Below are positions 1 to 9,182 of a stretch of DNA of 64,000 nt, one piece after another (position 1 is the first letter of the stretch; each line of letters begins with the position of its first letter). The translations under genes were made by a program, and so were the position numbers. Under the pieces are notes generated by a model. The model made no database searches and had not been told where the DNA came from. It was given only the letters and a program-made list of their open reading frames with translations. The stretch comes from Collinsella sp. AF02-46-1 (GTDB taxonomy: Bacteria > Actinomycetota > Coriobacteriia > Coriobacteriales > Coriobacteriaceae), in contig NZ_QSBV01000009.1 in the NCBI RefSeq assembly GCF_003465825.1, positions 1 through 64,000 on the forward strand, read 5' to 3'.

Positions 1-76
1 CACTTAATGTGCTTTCCGTCTTGCGCAGGACTGTAGAGCAGGAAACTTCATATGCGGCCCTCCCGGGCGCAAGCAA

Positions 77-105
77 AAGGGCGACCCCTGTCCGGAGTCG
101 CCCTT
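77..105 (-). terminator. Intrinsic terminator of pnp
   Basis: Read on the minus strand, a 9-bp stem (AAGGGCGAC pairing with GTCGCCCTT) is followed by TTTTGCTTG. It lies 24 nt after the pnp stop codon and closes the rpsO-pnp unit. I see no gene in positions 1-76. Confidence 0.85.
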
Positions 106-128
106 GCGGTGCTGGTTATGTACGGCTG

Positions 129-2375
129 TTACTCGGCGTCGTGGTGACGGCGGGGCTTGCGGCCTCCGTTGTCGCCGGGACGGCGCGGACGGTCGCTGCG
201 CTCGGAGCGCTCGCGACGCGGACGCTCACGGCGCTGGAAGTGCTCGCCGTCGCCCTCGGAGGAACCCTCGGCGCGAGCCGGAGCCTCAGGCTTGTCAAGA
301 CGATCGAGCGAAATCTTGCCGCGATCGTCGACCTCGATGACGAAGACCTTGACCTCGTCGCCCACGTTGAGGACGTCCTCGACCTTCTCCACACGACCCT
401 TGGCGACGCGGGAGATGTGCAGCAGGCCGTCCTTACCGGGCAGCAGATTCACGAAGGCACCGAATGGCTGGATGGAGACCACACGACCGGTGTACTCCTC
501 GCCCGGCTCGGGAACCTTGATGATGAGCTTGATGCGCTCGACGGCCTGATCGACGGACTCGCCAGTGCCGCCGACAAAGACGGTGCCGTCCTCCTGAATG
601 TCGACCGAAGCGCCGGTCTCGTCCTGGATGCCACGGATGACCTTACCACCAGAACCGATGACGTCGCGAATCTTGTCAGTCGGAACCTGGATGGAGACGA
701 TACGCGGAGCGGTGCTGCGTGTGGTGTGGCGCGGCTCGGGGATCACATCGAGCATCTTCTGCAGGATGAAAGCACGACCCTCCTTGGCCTGCTGCAGGGC
801 GCGGGCCAGGATGTCGAAGGTAAGGCCGGTGGCCTTGTTGTCCATCTGCAGGGCGGTGATGCCCTCGGTGGTGCCGGTGACCTTAAAGTCCATGTCGCCC
901 AGGAAGTCCTCGAGACCCTGGATGTCGGACAGGACCACGGTCTTGCCCTCCTCCTGGATCAGGCCCATGGCGATACCGGAGACCGGGCGCTTAATGGGCA
1001 CGCCGCCGTCCATAAGGGCGAGCGTGGAGCCGCAGGTCGAAGCCATCGAAGAGGAGCCGTTGGACTCCATGACCTCGGAGACGACGCGGATGGCGTAGGG
1101 GAACTCGTTCTCGTCGGGGAGCACCGGAAGCAGAGCGCGCTCGGCCAGGTTGCCGTGGCCGATCTCGCGGCGCTTGGGGCTGCCCATGCGGCCGGTCTCG
1201 CCGGTGCAGAACGGCGGGAAGTTGTAGTGGTGCATATAGCGCTTGCCCTCGGTGGGCTCGATGGTATCCAGGCGCTGGCCCTCGTTGAGCATACCGAGCG
1301 ACAGGACGGAAAGCACCTGGGTCTGGCCACGCTGGAACAGACCGGAGCCGTGAACGAGCGGCAGGTAGTTATCCTTCACCATGATGGGGCGAATCTCATC
1401 GGCGGCACGGCCGTCGACGCGCTCGCCGGTCTCGACGACCATGGTGCGCATAGCCTTCTTCTCGAGCTTCTTGAGCGCCACGGGGATCTCGCGCTCCCAA
1501 GCGGCCTGCTCCTCCTCGGTGAACTCGGCACGGATGGACTCCTTCAGAGCCTCGACCTTACCGATACGGGAGAGCTTGTCGGCATCGCGAAGGGCGGCGG
1601 CCATCTCGTCGTAGTGGGCGAAGATGCGCTCCTGGACCTCCTCGACGGGCTGGTCGAGCGGGTACTCCTTCTTGACGATGGCGCCATTGACCTGCTCCCA
1701 CTCGGCAACGAACTCGTCCTGGGCCTGGCAGAAGGCGGCAAGGGCCTCCTGGCCAAACTTCATGGCGGCGAGCATGTCGTCCTCGGAGATCTCCTCGGCG
1801 CCGGCCTCGACCATCGAGATGAAGTCGGCAGAGCCGCCCAGCTCCAGGTCCAGGTCGGAGTTCTCGCGCTCCTCGTAGGTGGGGTTGACGATAAACTCGC
1901 CGGTCTCCACGTTACGGCCGATGCGCACGCAGGCAAGCGGGCCCTCGAAGGGCACGCCGCCGAGCGTCATGGCCAGGGAGGCACCCATGACGTTGATGAC
2001 GTCAAAGGGGTTGACCTGGTCGGCGACGAGCGAGGTAGCGACGATGTGTACCTCGTTGCGGAAGCCGTCCGGGAAGCTCGGGCGAATCGGACGGTCGATC
2101 ATGCGCGCGGTGAGCGTGGCCTTCTCACTGGGACGGCCCTCACGCTTGAGGTAGCCACCCGGGATGCGGCCGGCGGCGTACATCTTCTCGTTGAAGTCGA
2201 CGGTCAGCGGGAAGAAGTCGTAGTTCTTGCGCTCCTTGGAGACGACCACGGTGTCGAGCATCGTGGTGTCGCCCTGCTTGACCAGGCAGGCGCCGGTGGC
2301 CTGCTTGGCAAGCTCGCCCGACTCAAAGGTGTAGGTCTTGCCGTACAGCTCAAAGGTCTTGGATACGAGTGTCAT
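129..2375 (-). CDS. pnp: Polyribonucleotide nucleotidyltransferase (PNPase)
   Basis: Phosphorolytic 3'-to-5' exoribonuclease of the cytoplasmic RNA-decay machinery, 748 aa. It shows the family order: RNase PH domain 1 (about 10-145), helical linker, RNase PH domain 2 (about 320-470), a KH domain with the GSGGK loop (about 560-620), an S1 domain (about 628-697), and an Arg/Glu-rich tail of about 50 residues that may bind RNA. The ATG is preceded by AAAGGAG. It follows rpsO, the classical rpsO-pnp pairing, with an rpsO terminator in between. The leader carries hairpins, and autoregulation as known in other bacteria is an inference. Family assignment is secure. Confidence 0.98.
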   Translation of the reverse strand: MTLVSKTFELYGKTYTFESGELAKQATGACLVKQGDTTMLDTVVVSKERKNYDFFPLTVDFNEKMYAAGRIPGGYLKREGRPSEKATLTARMIDRPIRPSFPDGFRNEVHIVATSLVADQVNPFDVINVMGASLAMTLGGVPFEGPLACVRIGRNVETGEFIVNPTYEERENSDLDLELGGSADFISMVEAGAEEISEDDMLAAMKFGQEALAAFCQAQDEFVAEWEQVNGAIVKKEYPLDQPVEEVQERIFAHYDEMAAALRDADKLSRIGKVEALKESIRAEFTEEEQAAWEREIPVALKKLEKKAMRTMVVETGERVDGRAADEIRPIMVKDNYLPLVHGSGLFQRGQTQVLSVLSLGMLNEGQRLDTIEPTEGKRYMHHYNFPPFCTGETGRMGSPKRREIGHGNLAERALLPVLPDENEFPYAIRVVSEVMESNGSSSMASTCGSTLALMDGGVPIKRPVSGIAMGLIQEEGKTVVLSDIQGLEDFLGDMDFKVTGTTEGITALQMDNKATGLTFDILARALQQAKEGRAFILQKMLDVIPEPRHTTRSTAPRIVSIQVPTDKIRDVIGSGGKVIRGIQDETGASVDIQEDGTVFVGGTGESVDQAVERIKLIIKVPEPGEEYTGRVVSIQPFGAFVNLLPGKDGLLHISRVAKGRVEKVEDVLNVGDEVKVFVIEVDDRGKISLDRLDKPEAPARAEGSSEGDGEHFQRRERPRRERSERSDRPRRPGDNGGRKPRRHHDAE

Positions 2376-2391
2376 TGTTCTCCTTTACCCC

Positions 2392-2459
2392 GCAGGCCCC
2401 TTGCCTGCAGGCTCCTCATGTGACGCGGGCCCCCTGCCCCCGCCACGCTTCAGAGCGTG
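2392..2459 (-). promoter_or_regulatory. Structured pnp leader (two hairpins)
   Basis: Between the rpsO terminator and the pnp ribosome site there are two hairpins on the minus-strand transcript. One is a 6-bp GCAGGC/GCCTGC stem at 2392-2408, immediately before the Shine-Dalgarno sequence. The other is a CACGC/GCGTG hairpin at 2444-2459. In enterobacteria a pnp leader stem is the target of RNase III-dependent autoregulation. Whether that applies here is inference. Confidence 0.35.
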
Positions 2460-2483
2460 ATTGTTCACGCCCTTACACAAAAA

Positions 2484-2508
2484 GAGCGCCCCGCTGCGCA
2501 GGACGCTC
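2484..2508 (-). terminator. Intrinsic terminator of rpsO
   Basis: On the minus strand GAGCG...CGCTC folds into a GC-rich hairpin followed directly by TTTTTGTG. It lies 17 nt after the rpsO stop and probably allows partial read-through to pnp. Confidence 0.8.
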
Positions 2509-2525
2509 CTTGCATGTACAAATCC

Positions 2526-2804
2526 TTACTGGATGTTGTCGCGGATGCCCAGAGCCTTGATGAGCTCACGATACTCGACGATGTCGTTCTTCTTGATGTA
2601 GGAGAGAAGACGACGACGACGGCCGACGAGCATGAGCAGACCACGACGGGTGTGGAAGTCCTTCTGGTGGGACTTCATGTGCTCGGTCAGCTCCTTGATG
2701 CGCTCGGTCAGGATGGCGACCTGAACCTTGGGGTTGCCGGTGTCGACCGGGGTGTTACCGAACTGGGCAGTCAGCTCCGCCTTGCGCTCTTTGGAAACAG
2801 TCAT
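2526..2804 (-). CDS. rpsO: 30S ribosomal protein S15
   Basis: Primary 16S rRNA-binding protein of the 30S platform, 92 aa, close to the usual 89. The start MTVSKERK is chosen because AAAGGTG lies 5-6 nt upstream and S15 proteins begin near this residue; the frame is open further upstream but without family similarity. The conserved block around HMKSHQKDFHTRRGLL is present. It is followed by its own terminator and then pnp. Positions 2805-2942 between rpsO and recO contain a short GGTA/TACC hairpin and no further gene. Confidence 0.97.
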   Translation of the reverse strand: MTVSKERKAELTAQFGNTPVDTGNPKVQVAILTERIKELTEHMKSHQKDFHTRRGLLMLVGRRRRLLSYIKKNDIVEYRELIKALGIRDNIQ

Positions 2805-2942
2805 TGTTTCACCTTTCGTTTCTTGTCGCCCGCGGGCGACGCTATTCGCCTCGGACTGGGAAGCCGCCGGTGGAGCGAGCATCCAAGGTCGAGGTACCAA
2901 CAGGTCGGTATGTTACCACAAGCAGCCCGCGCCTGCGCATCA

Positions 2943-3692
2943 TCACCGACCCAACATGAATTCCATCGCACGGAGACGTTGATCAGTGTGCGTCGCAGCC
3001 CACACGTGCGAAAGCCCCAGCAAAAAGGCAGCGGTATGGGGGTCGACCCTTTCGGCCATAAGCGCATCGAAGGTCATGGACATAAGGGCGCGCAGCCATG
3101 CGACCTCACCGGTCGACACCAGCTCGGCACCGGGCACGCTCGACGCGCACGACCCGCACATGAGGCCGCCCGCCTGGGGCGAAAAATACGACAGCATCGG
3201 GTCTCCGCACAGCACGCATGCCGAAAAATCGGGTCGGTAGCCAACGTGCGACAGCAATTTAAAGACAAAGGCCGCCACGAGCAGGTCCATATGCGCCGCG
3301 TCGAGCCCGCTGCCCACCAGGGCAAGCGCTCGCTGCGTGATGGCAAAGGTGAACGGGTCCTCGGCGTCCTCGAATGAGCACACGCGCGCGACCTCGGCAA
3401 TCGCGCTTGCGGCGCAGGTCGTCTCGTAATCGGGCGCGGCGCCAACCGGCGCTTCCAAAAGCTCGGCCTGAGAAACAACGTCGAGCGAGCGTCCATGCGC
3501 GAGCAACATATCGACGGTACAGAACAGCTCGCAGCGCGCAGCCAGGCGTCCACCGGGTTTGCGCGCGCCCTTTGCCACGGCACGAACCTGCCGACCCCGC
3601 TCGTCAAGCATCGTCAGGATCAGGTCCGTCTCTTTGAGCTTGGTCTTATCGAGGACGAGCACCTTCGTGCGATATGTACGAGAACCTGCCAT
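2943..3692 (-). CDS. recO: DNA repair protein RecO
   Basis: Recombination mediator that works with RecF/RecR to load RecA on SSB-coated single-stranded DNA and anneals strands; 249 aa. The N-terminal OB-fold starts with RTKVLVLDKTKLKETDLI. The C-terminal half carries a likely zinc site CVLCGDP...LMCGSC (about residues 160-185), which only part of the RecO family has. It lies 15 nt after era, an association conserved in many bacteria, and is the last gene of the long lepA...era unit. No strong Shine-Dalgarno is visible, so translation may be coupled to era. Confidence 0.93.
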   Translation of the reverse strand: MAGSRTYRTKVLVLDKTKLKETDLILTMLDERGRQVRAVAKGARKPGGRLAARCELFCTVDMLLAHGRSLDVVSQAELLEAPVGAAPDYETTCAASAIAEVARVCSFEDAEDPFTFAITQRALALVGSGLDAAHMDLLVAAFVFKLLSHVGYRPDFSACVLCGDPMLSYFSPQAGGLMCGSCASSVPGAELVSTGEVAWLRALMSMTFDALMAERVDPHTAAFLLGLSHVWAATHTDQRLRAMEFMLGR

Positions 3693-3707
3693 TCGCGCCG
3701 CGTGTCC

Positions 3708-4778
3708 CTAATCCTCGGCGTTATAGCCAAAGCGGCGAATCTGGGCCTCGTCGTCACGCCAGCCGGCCTTGACCTTCACGTCCAGCTCCAAAAAGACCTG
3801 GGTGCCAAAGATGCGCTCAAGGTCGCGACGGGCGTCGATGCCGATATGTTTGATCATCTCGCCGCCCTTGCCGATGATGATGCCCTTTTGGCCCTCGCGC
3901 TCGACGTAAATGGTGGCGTGCACGCGCAGCACCTTCTTGGTCTGCTCAAGCGCATCGCAAATCACGCCCACGGAGTGCGGGATCTCATCGCGGGTGCGGC
4001 GCAAAACCTTCTCGCGCACAAACTCGGCAACGAGCGTCTCATCGGAAGCGTCGGTACCCATGTCCTCGGGGAACCAACGCGGACCCTCGGGCAAAAAGTG
4101 CGCAACGGTCTCGATGAAGGCATCGACGTTAAAGTTCTTGACCGACGACGTCACGATCTCGTCGTCATATTCCATGAGCTCGTGGGCGGCCTTAAGCTGC
4201 TCCATGACCTGTGCGGGGTCGGCTTCATCGGCCTTGGTGAGCACCAGGACCTTCTTGGAACGGGCATTCTTGACACGCTCGGCAACCCAGGCGTCTCCCC
4301 TGCCAATCGGTTTAGTGGCATCAATCAAAAACGCGACAACATCGACATCGTTCAGCTCGAACAACGCACTCTTGTTGAGCTCGGATCCCAGACCGTCCTT
4401 GGGCTTATGAATACCCGGGGTATCGACAAAGACCAGCTGGTAGCCGGGACGGTTGACGACGGCGCGCATGCGACGGCGGGTCGTCTGTGCCACCGGCGAG
4501 GTGATGGCGACCTTTTTGCCATAGCAGGCATTAAGCAGCGTGGACTTGCCGGCGTTGGGGCGTCCGACCAGGGCCACAAAGCCGCTGCGGAAACCGGGCT
4601 CCACGTCACCAAAGCCCGCGAGGCCGTCGCCCTCGTCGCACAGGGCGTCGAGCTCCTCATCGCTCATGCCCTCAAACGGGTCGAACTCCTCGGCCTCGTC
4701 AAACGAATCGGCACCTTCAGCCTCGTCCAGGGACTCGTCGTCCAAAATCTCATCGGTAGGCTGCATATTGTCGGACAT
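3708..4778 (-). CDS. era: GTPase Era with acidic N-terminal extension
   Basis: Ribosome-assembly GTPase that binds the 3' end of 16S rRNA. G1 is GRPNAGKS (72-79), G3 is DTPG and G4 is TKAD rather than the more usual NKxD. The C-terminal KH domain has the IIIGKGGEMIKHIG loop. At 356 aa it is about 55-60 residues longer than typical Era: residues 1-60 are strongly acidic (runs of D and E) and probably disordered. The start ATG has AAAGGGA upstream, and I see no equally good internal start. It sits in the ybeY-dgkA-era-recO order common in Gram-positive bacteria. Confidence 0.96.
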   Translation of the reverse strand: MSDNMQPTDEILDDESLDEAEGADSFDEAEEFDPFEGMSDEELDALCDEGDGLAGFGDVEPGFRSGFVALVGRPNAGKSTLLNACYGKKVAITSPVAQTTRRRMRAVVNRPGYQLVFVDTPGIHKPKDGLGSELNKSALFELNDVDVVAFLIDATKPIGRGDAWVAERVKNARSKKVLVLTKADEADPAQVMEQLKAAHELMEYDDEIVTSSVKNFNVDAFIETVAHFLPEGPRWFPEDMGTDASDETLVAEFVREKVLRRTRDEIPHSVGVICDALEQTKKVLRVHATIYVEREGQKGIIIGKGGEMIKHIGIDARRDLERIFGTQVFLELDVKVKAGWRDDEAQIRRFGYNAED

Positions 4779-4790
4779 GGGAATCCCTTT

Positions 4791-5168
4791 CTAAATAAAG
4801 CCGAGCGCGTGGGCAAATACCAGCACGCCCACAATCGCGGCGGTGATGGAAAGAACGTATACAGAGGCGGCGGCGATGTCCTTCGCACGCTTGGCCAGCG
4901 GATGAAGCTCCTGGGTCGCCAGGTCGACGATCGCCTCCATAGCGGTATTGCACAGCTCGCCGTGAATCACCAGGCCGCAGCAGATGATAACCGTGGCCCA
5001 CTCGGCAATGTCGAGGCCGACGATGCAGCCGGCAATGACGGTACACACGCCAGCCGCGAGCATGACCTTGATATTACGCTCGGTCTTGACGGCGGTGACG
5101 AAGCCCTCCATGGCGTAAGAAAACGACTTTAAGAAGGACGGATGGTCCTTGTTCGATCCGGGAATCAT
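4791..5168 (-). CDS. dgkA: Diacylglycerol/undecaprenol kinase family membrane protein
   Basis: Small integral-membrane kinase, 125 aa, of the DgkA/UdpK family. Gram-positive members mostly phosphorylate undecaprenol, recycling the lipid carrier for cell-wall synthesis; choosing undecaprenol over diacylglycerol is inference. Three hydrophobic segments are visible (about 34-52, 55-75, 100-122). The family motif region GELCNTAMEAIVDLA lies between the second and third, containing the conserved Glu and Asn. It lies between ybeY and era, with gaps of 9 and 12 nt. Confidence 0.9.
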   Translation of the reverse strand: MIPGSNKDHPSFLKSFSYAMEGFVTAVKTERNIKVMLAAGVCTVIAGCIVGLDIAEWATVIICCGLVIHGELCNTAMEAIVDLATQELHPLAKRAKDIAAASVYVLSITAAIVGVLVFAHALGFI

Positions 5169-5177
5169 AAACGGCTC

Positions 5178-5687
5178 CTAGTCGTGGGCATGATTGGTGA
5201 TGGGACCGACGTGGACCAGCTTGGGGTCCTCGCCGCGCTCGAGCGCCAGATCGCGCAGGATGGCGTCCTCGCGGGCCTCCATGACCTCGGCCTCGTCGTC
5301 CTCGATGTGGTCATAGCCCAGCAGGTGCAGCATTCCGTGTACGAGCATCAGACGGCACTCGTCAGCAGGGCTATTGCCAAAACCGGGGGCCTGACGGGCA
5401 ATAACCTGCGGGGCCAAGATGATATCGCCGAGCTCGAGCGTCTCGTCGGCGGGAATATCCTCGTCAAAGGCCGAGTCGCATTCAAACGAGAGCACATCGG
5501 TGGTGCGGTCGATGCCACGCCACTCGTGGTTGAGCTCGTGCATCTCGTCCTCGTCGACATACGAAAGGGAAATCTCGACTTCACGTTCAACGCCCTCGGC
5601 GGCAAGCACAACCTCGCAGATGTGCTCCACCTCCTGCGCGTCGAGCAGCGTATCGAGCTCGGCATCGTTGCTGATCAATACACTCAA
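5178..5687 (-). CDS. ybeY: Endoribonuclease YbeY (16S rRNA maturation)
   Basis: Metal-dependent endoribonuclease needed for 16S rRNA 3'-end processing and late 30S quality control; 169 aa. The zinc motif HGMLHLLGYDH supplies H117, H121 and H127. The start codon is TTG, which overlaps the phoH stop as TTGA and has AAAGGAG upstream, so translation is probably coupled to phoH. phoH-ybeY adjacency is widely conserved. Confidence 0.95.
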   Translation of the reverse strand: MSVLISNDAELDTLLDAQEVEHICEVVLAAEGVEREVEISLSYVDEDEMHELNHEWRGIDRTTDVLSFECDSAFDEDIPADETLELGDIILAPQVIARQAPGFGNSPADECRLMLVHGMLHLLGYDHIEDDEAEVMEAREDAILRDLALERGEDPKLVHVGPITNHAHD

Positions 5688-6670
5688 CGGGACTCCTTTC
5701 GGTCGCGCGAGCGCTGCTCGCGCACATCATCATAAGCATCGTATGCCTCGACAATACGCCCCACCAAGGCATGGCGCACCACATCGGCGCGCTCCAGGTG
5801 TGCAAACGCCACATCGTCGACACGGCCCAAAATCTTCTCGACATCCGCCAAGCCACCACGACGACCCACCAGGTCGCGCTGGCTGAGGTCGCCGGTAATC
5901 ACGAACTTGGAGTTGAATCCAAGGCGTGTCAGGAACATCTTCATCTGCTCGGGCGTGGTATTTTGCGCCTCGTCGAGCACCACGAAAGCATCGCTCAGTG
6001 TACGACCGCGCATATAGGCAAGCGGGGCGATCTCGATCACGCCGCGCTCCATAAGCTCATCGGTGCGCTCGCGATCCATCATGTCAAAAAGGGCGTCGTA
6101 GAGCGGACGCATGTACGGATCGATCTTTTCCTCGAGGGTGCCGGGCAAAAAGCCCAGGTTCTCCCCCGCCTCGACAACCGGACGCGTCAAGATCAGACGG
6201 CCCACCTCGTGGCGCTTGAGCGCGGCAACGGCGAGCGCCATGGCCAGATAAGTCTTACCGGTACCGGCTGGACCCAGGCCAAACGTGATGGTATGCGAGC
6301 GGATGGCATCCACATAGCGCTTTTGCCCAAGCGTCTTGGGACGAATGACACGACCGCGGTATGAAAGCAGCACGTCATCGCGAAGCGATGTGGCCTCATG
6401 CTCGCCGTCGCGCAAGACGGCCAGGCAACGCGAGACGTCGTCAGCAGACAGGGTACGACCGGCCGCCGCCTCGCGAAAAGCATGTTCGAAAAAGCGAGCC
6501 ACGAGTTCGACCTCGTCCGGGTCACCGCTCACGGCGATGCTATCGCCACGGGCGACCACATGGGCGCGAACCAAGCTCTCGAGTGCACGAAGGACGCCGT
6601 CGCCTGCGCCCAAAACGCACGAGGGATCAATTCCCTCGGGAACGGTAAGTCTAATCTTCGAGGCTTCCAT
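5684..6670 (-). CDS. phoH: PhoH-family ATPase (PhoL/YbeZ type)
   Basis: Cytoplasmic P-loop ATPase thought to act with YbeY in rRNA maturation; 328 aa from the chosen start. Walker A is GPAGTGKT (133-140) and Walker B is VVLDEAQN, typical of PhoH. The start MEASKIRL is preferred because GGGAGG lies 4-5 nt upstream; the longer open frame to 6775 has no family similarity. The gene begins inside the last 20 nt of mtaB, so the two are translated from overlapping frames. Confidence 0.94.
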   Translation of the reverse strand: MEASKIRLTVPEGIDPSCVLGAGDGVLRALESLVRAHVVARGDSIAVSGDPDEVELVARFFEHAFREAAAGRTLSADDVSRCLAVLRDGEHEATSLRDDVLLSYRGRVIRPKTLGQKRYVDAIRSHTITFGLGPAGTGKTYLAMALAVAALKRHEVGRLILTRPVVEAGENLGFLPGTLEEKIDPYMRPLYDALFDMMDRERTDELMERGVIEIAPLAYMRGRTLSDAFVVLDEAQNTTPEQMKMFLTRLGFNSKFVITGDLSQRDLVGRRGGLADVEKILGRVDDVAFAHLERADVVRHALVGRIVEAYDAYDDVREQRSRDRKESR

Positions 6671-7943
6671 GGACCTCCCTGCGCGCATGGACCAAGCCGG
6701 AATCATCGACTCCGATGATAGCAACATCGAGCAGGCACGGGGCTGTAAGTCCACAGGTATCGTCAAGACGGGCATGATGGAACGAACCGAGCGTCAGGCT
6801 GTCACCATACTCGAGCACGGCACGCTCGACAGTGCCCACGCGACGACGAGCATCGGCAATAGCGAGCTCCTGCGCCGTGTCTCGCATACGACGGCTGCGC
6901 TCGGCCATAACCTCGGGCGGCACCTGGTCGGGCATGTCGGCAGCAAGGGTACCGGGACGCTTGCTATAGCGGAACACGTGCATACGCGAGAAACCCACAC
7001 GGCGGCACAGCGCCAGCGACTCCTCGAACTCCTCGTCCGTCTCACCAGGAAAACCGACGATGACATCGCACGAAAGAGACGCCTGGGGCAAGTTGGCGCG
7101 AATCATACGCACCGTGTCCTCAAAGGCCTCCGCACCATAGGGACGACCCATGCGATGCAAGGTCGCCGTACAGCCGGACTGCACGGGCAGGTGCAAAAAC
7201 GGGGCGATACGCTGCGGATAGCGCGCCATAACCTTAAGCAGGCGCTCAGAGATATCCATGGGCTCGACCGAGGAAATGCGCACATGCGCAATAGTCGTGC
7301 GCTCCATGATGGCCTCGAGCAGCTCATCGATTTCGACATGCTCGTCGGTCGCGCTCTTGCCATCGTAGGCACCCAGGTTCACACCGGTCAGCACCACCTC
7401 GGGCACGCCGGCCTCCTGGGCCTCGCGAACTTGCTCAAGCACGGACTCGACGGGCACGGAGCGCTCGGGACCGCGCGCCTTCCACACAATGCAATAGGTA
7501 CAGCGATGGTTGCAGCCGTCCTGGATCTTCACGCCCAGGCGAGAGCGACCGAGCGCATCGACCACCTCGCCATCGCTGCAGGCGGGAACGCTATCGGACT
7601 CAACGCCCAGCACCTCGCAGACACGTTCGGCGACATCGATCTTGGACGGCTCGGCGATCACGCGATCCGAAAGCTCCAACAGCTCCTCGGGATGCAAATT
7701 GACCACGCAACCGGTCACGAGCACATAGGGCTCATTTGGATGGGCCAGCGCATGACGGACGGCCTTACGGGTCTTGGCCTCAGCCTCGCCCGTAACGGCA
7801 CAGGTGTTAATGACGATCAAATCGGCATCCTGGGGCTCCACAATAGCAAAGCCCAGGCGCATAAGATCGGCAGTGATACGGTCAGACTCAACCCGGTTGA
7901 CACGGCAGCCGAGGTTGACGACGGAAATATGGGGTGCGAGCAC
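6651..7943 (-). CDS. mtaB: tRNA t6A37 methylthiotransferase MtaB
   Basis: Radical-SAM enzyme that converts N6-threonylcarbamoyladenosine-37 in ANN-decoding tRNAs to the 2-methylthio derivative; 430 aa. The N-terminal UPF0004 domain supplies C13, C48 and C79 for the auxiliary cluster. The radical-SAM triad is C144, C148 and C151 (CNHRCTYC), and a TRAM-like tail follows. The N-terminal NLGCRVN signature separates MtaB from MiaB (which has GCQMN). It lies directly after dnaJ (9-nt gap), a neighbourhood also seen in Firmicutes heat-shock operons. Confidence 0.93.
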   Translation of the reverse strand: MLAPHISVVNLGCRVNRVESDRITADLMRLGFAIVEPQDADLIVINTCAVTGEAEAKTRKAVRHALAHPNEPYVLVTGCVVNLHPEELLELSDRVIAEPSKIDVAERVCEVLGVESDSVPACSDGEVVDALGRSRLGVKIQDGCNHRCTYCIVWKARGPERSVPVESVLEQVREAQEAGVPEVVLTGVNLGAYDGKSATDEHVEIDELLEAIMERTTIAHVRISSVEPMDISERLLKVMARYPQRIAPFLHLPVQSGCTATLHRMGRPYGAEAFEDTVRMIRANLPQASLSCDVIVGFPGETDEEFEESLALCRRVGFSRMHVFRYSKRPGTLAADMPDQVPPEVMAERSRRMRDTAQELAIADARRRVGTVERAVLEYGDSLTLGSFHHARLDDTCGLTAPCLLDVAIIGVDDSGLVHARREVHGSLED

Positions 7944-7952
7944 GCGGGCTCC

Positions 7953-9101
7953 TTAATCGAGGATATCGTCGAGGGCACTCTTGATACGGTCGGTCACCGA
8001 CTTCTTACCGGAAGCGACGTCATCGCCCATCTCATCGGCAAAAGCACGGAGCAGCTCGCGTTGCTTATTGGAAAGATTGGTGGGAACGACCACGCGCAGT
8101 TGCACGATCAGGCGGCCACGCGAACCGCCACCGCCAATGCGCGGCATGCCGTAATTATTGACGCTCACGGTGTCGCCGTACTGGGCGCCGGCGGGAACCG
8201 TCACCTTAACGACCTCGTCGGGCATAATGCCCTCGACCTCGATCTCGCAGCCGAGCGCAGCCTGCGCAATCGAGATATCGCTCACCAGGTACAGGTCGTC
8301 ACCGTTGCGCTTAAAGCGCTCATGGTCGGCAACGCGCACGTTGACAATCAGGTCGCCAGAAGGCTCGCCGCGAAGGCCGGCCTCGCCAAAGCCGCTCACA
8401 CGCAGCTGGCGACCGGTCGAAACGCCGGCGGGAATATCGATGTCGATCTTTTCGTGCGAAGGCGTGCGGCCCTGACCGTCGCAGGTCTCGCAGGGATGGT
8501 CGATAACCGTGCCCTCGCCATGGCAGTCGGGGCAAGGCGAGGAAGACTGAACCTGGCCCAAAAACGATCGCTGAACCGTCGTGACGTAGCCCGTACCGTG
8601 GCAGCGACTGCACTGCTTTTCCTGTGCACCCTCGGCCCTACCGGTACCGTTGCAGTCCTCGCAAGGAGCAAGGCGATCATAGCTGATAGTCTTTTTGCAG
8701 CCGAGTGCCGCCTCCTCGAGCGTCACCGAAAGCGAGATGGCCATGTCACGTCCGCGACGACGCTCACGACGGCTGCGGGCGCCACCACCGGCGCCACCGC
8801 CAAAGAACGACGAGAACAGGTCGTCCATGCCCATGCCACCAAAGATATCGTTGATGTCGACATAGCCCGAACCACCAGGACCGTCGGCAGTGCCGTAACG
8901 GTCGTAGTTAGCACGCTTCTGATCATCGGAAAGAACGGAATAGGCCTCGTTGAGCTCCTTGAACTTGGCCTCGGCCTCGGGGTCGTCCGAAACATCCGGA
9001 TGTACGGTACGGGCCTTCTTTAAAAACGCACGCTTAATCGTCCGCGCGTCGGCATCCCTGTCGACGCCAAGCACCTCGTAGTAATCCCTTTTTTCCGACA
9101 C
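7953..9101 (-). CDS. dnaJ: Chaperone protein DnaJ
   Basis: Hsp40 co-chaperone that stimulates DnaK; 382 aa, normal length. It has a J domain with HPD near residue 35, a Gly-rich linker, four CxxCxGxG repeats (CEDCNGTG, CSRCHGTG, CPDCHGEG, CETCDGQG) and a complete C-terminal substrate-binding region. The start is taken as the GTG at 9101 with GGAAGGA upstream; the preceding open residues are not DnaJ-like. No dnaK, grpE or hrcA is nearby. It follows a second, unusual dnaJ-like gene. Confidence 0.95.
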   Translation of the reverse strand: MSEKRDYYEVLGVDRDADARTIKRAFLKKARTVHPDVSDDPEAEAKFKELNEAYSVLSDDQKRANYDRYGTADGPGGSGYVDINDIFGGMGMDDLFSSFFGGGAGGGARSRRERRRGRDMAISLSVTLEEAALGCKKTISYDRLAPCEDCNGTGRAEGAQEKQCSRCHGTGYVTTVQRSFLGQVQSSSPCPDCHGEGTVIDHPCETCDGQGRTPSHEKIDIDIPAGVSTGRQLRVSGFGEAGLRGEPSGDLIVNVRVADHERFKRNGDDLYLVSDISIAQAALGCEIEVEGIMPDEVVKVTVPAGAQYGDTVSVNNYGMPRIGGGGSRGRLIVQLRVVVPTNLSNKQRELLRAFADEMGDDVASGKKSVTDRIKSALDDILD

Positions 9102-9182
9102 GACCGAATCCTTCCGACTTTCATTATTGTCACAGTGCGTCCTATACCCAAGCTGGGCCGACCGCAAACAAAGGGTTTGATG

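Noticed and set aside
9..2423. 804-codon open frame on the plus strand
   Set aside because: Antisense shadow of pnp: low-complexity Leu/Gly/Asp/His translation typical of high-GC complementary frames, while pnp is unmistakable.
6336..9023. 895-codon plus-strand frame across phoH, mtaB and dnaJ
   Set aside because: Crosses three real minus-strand genes; shadow.
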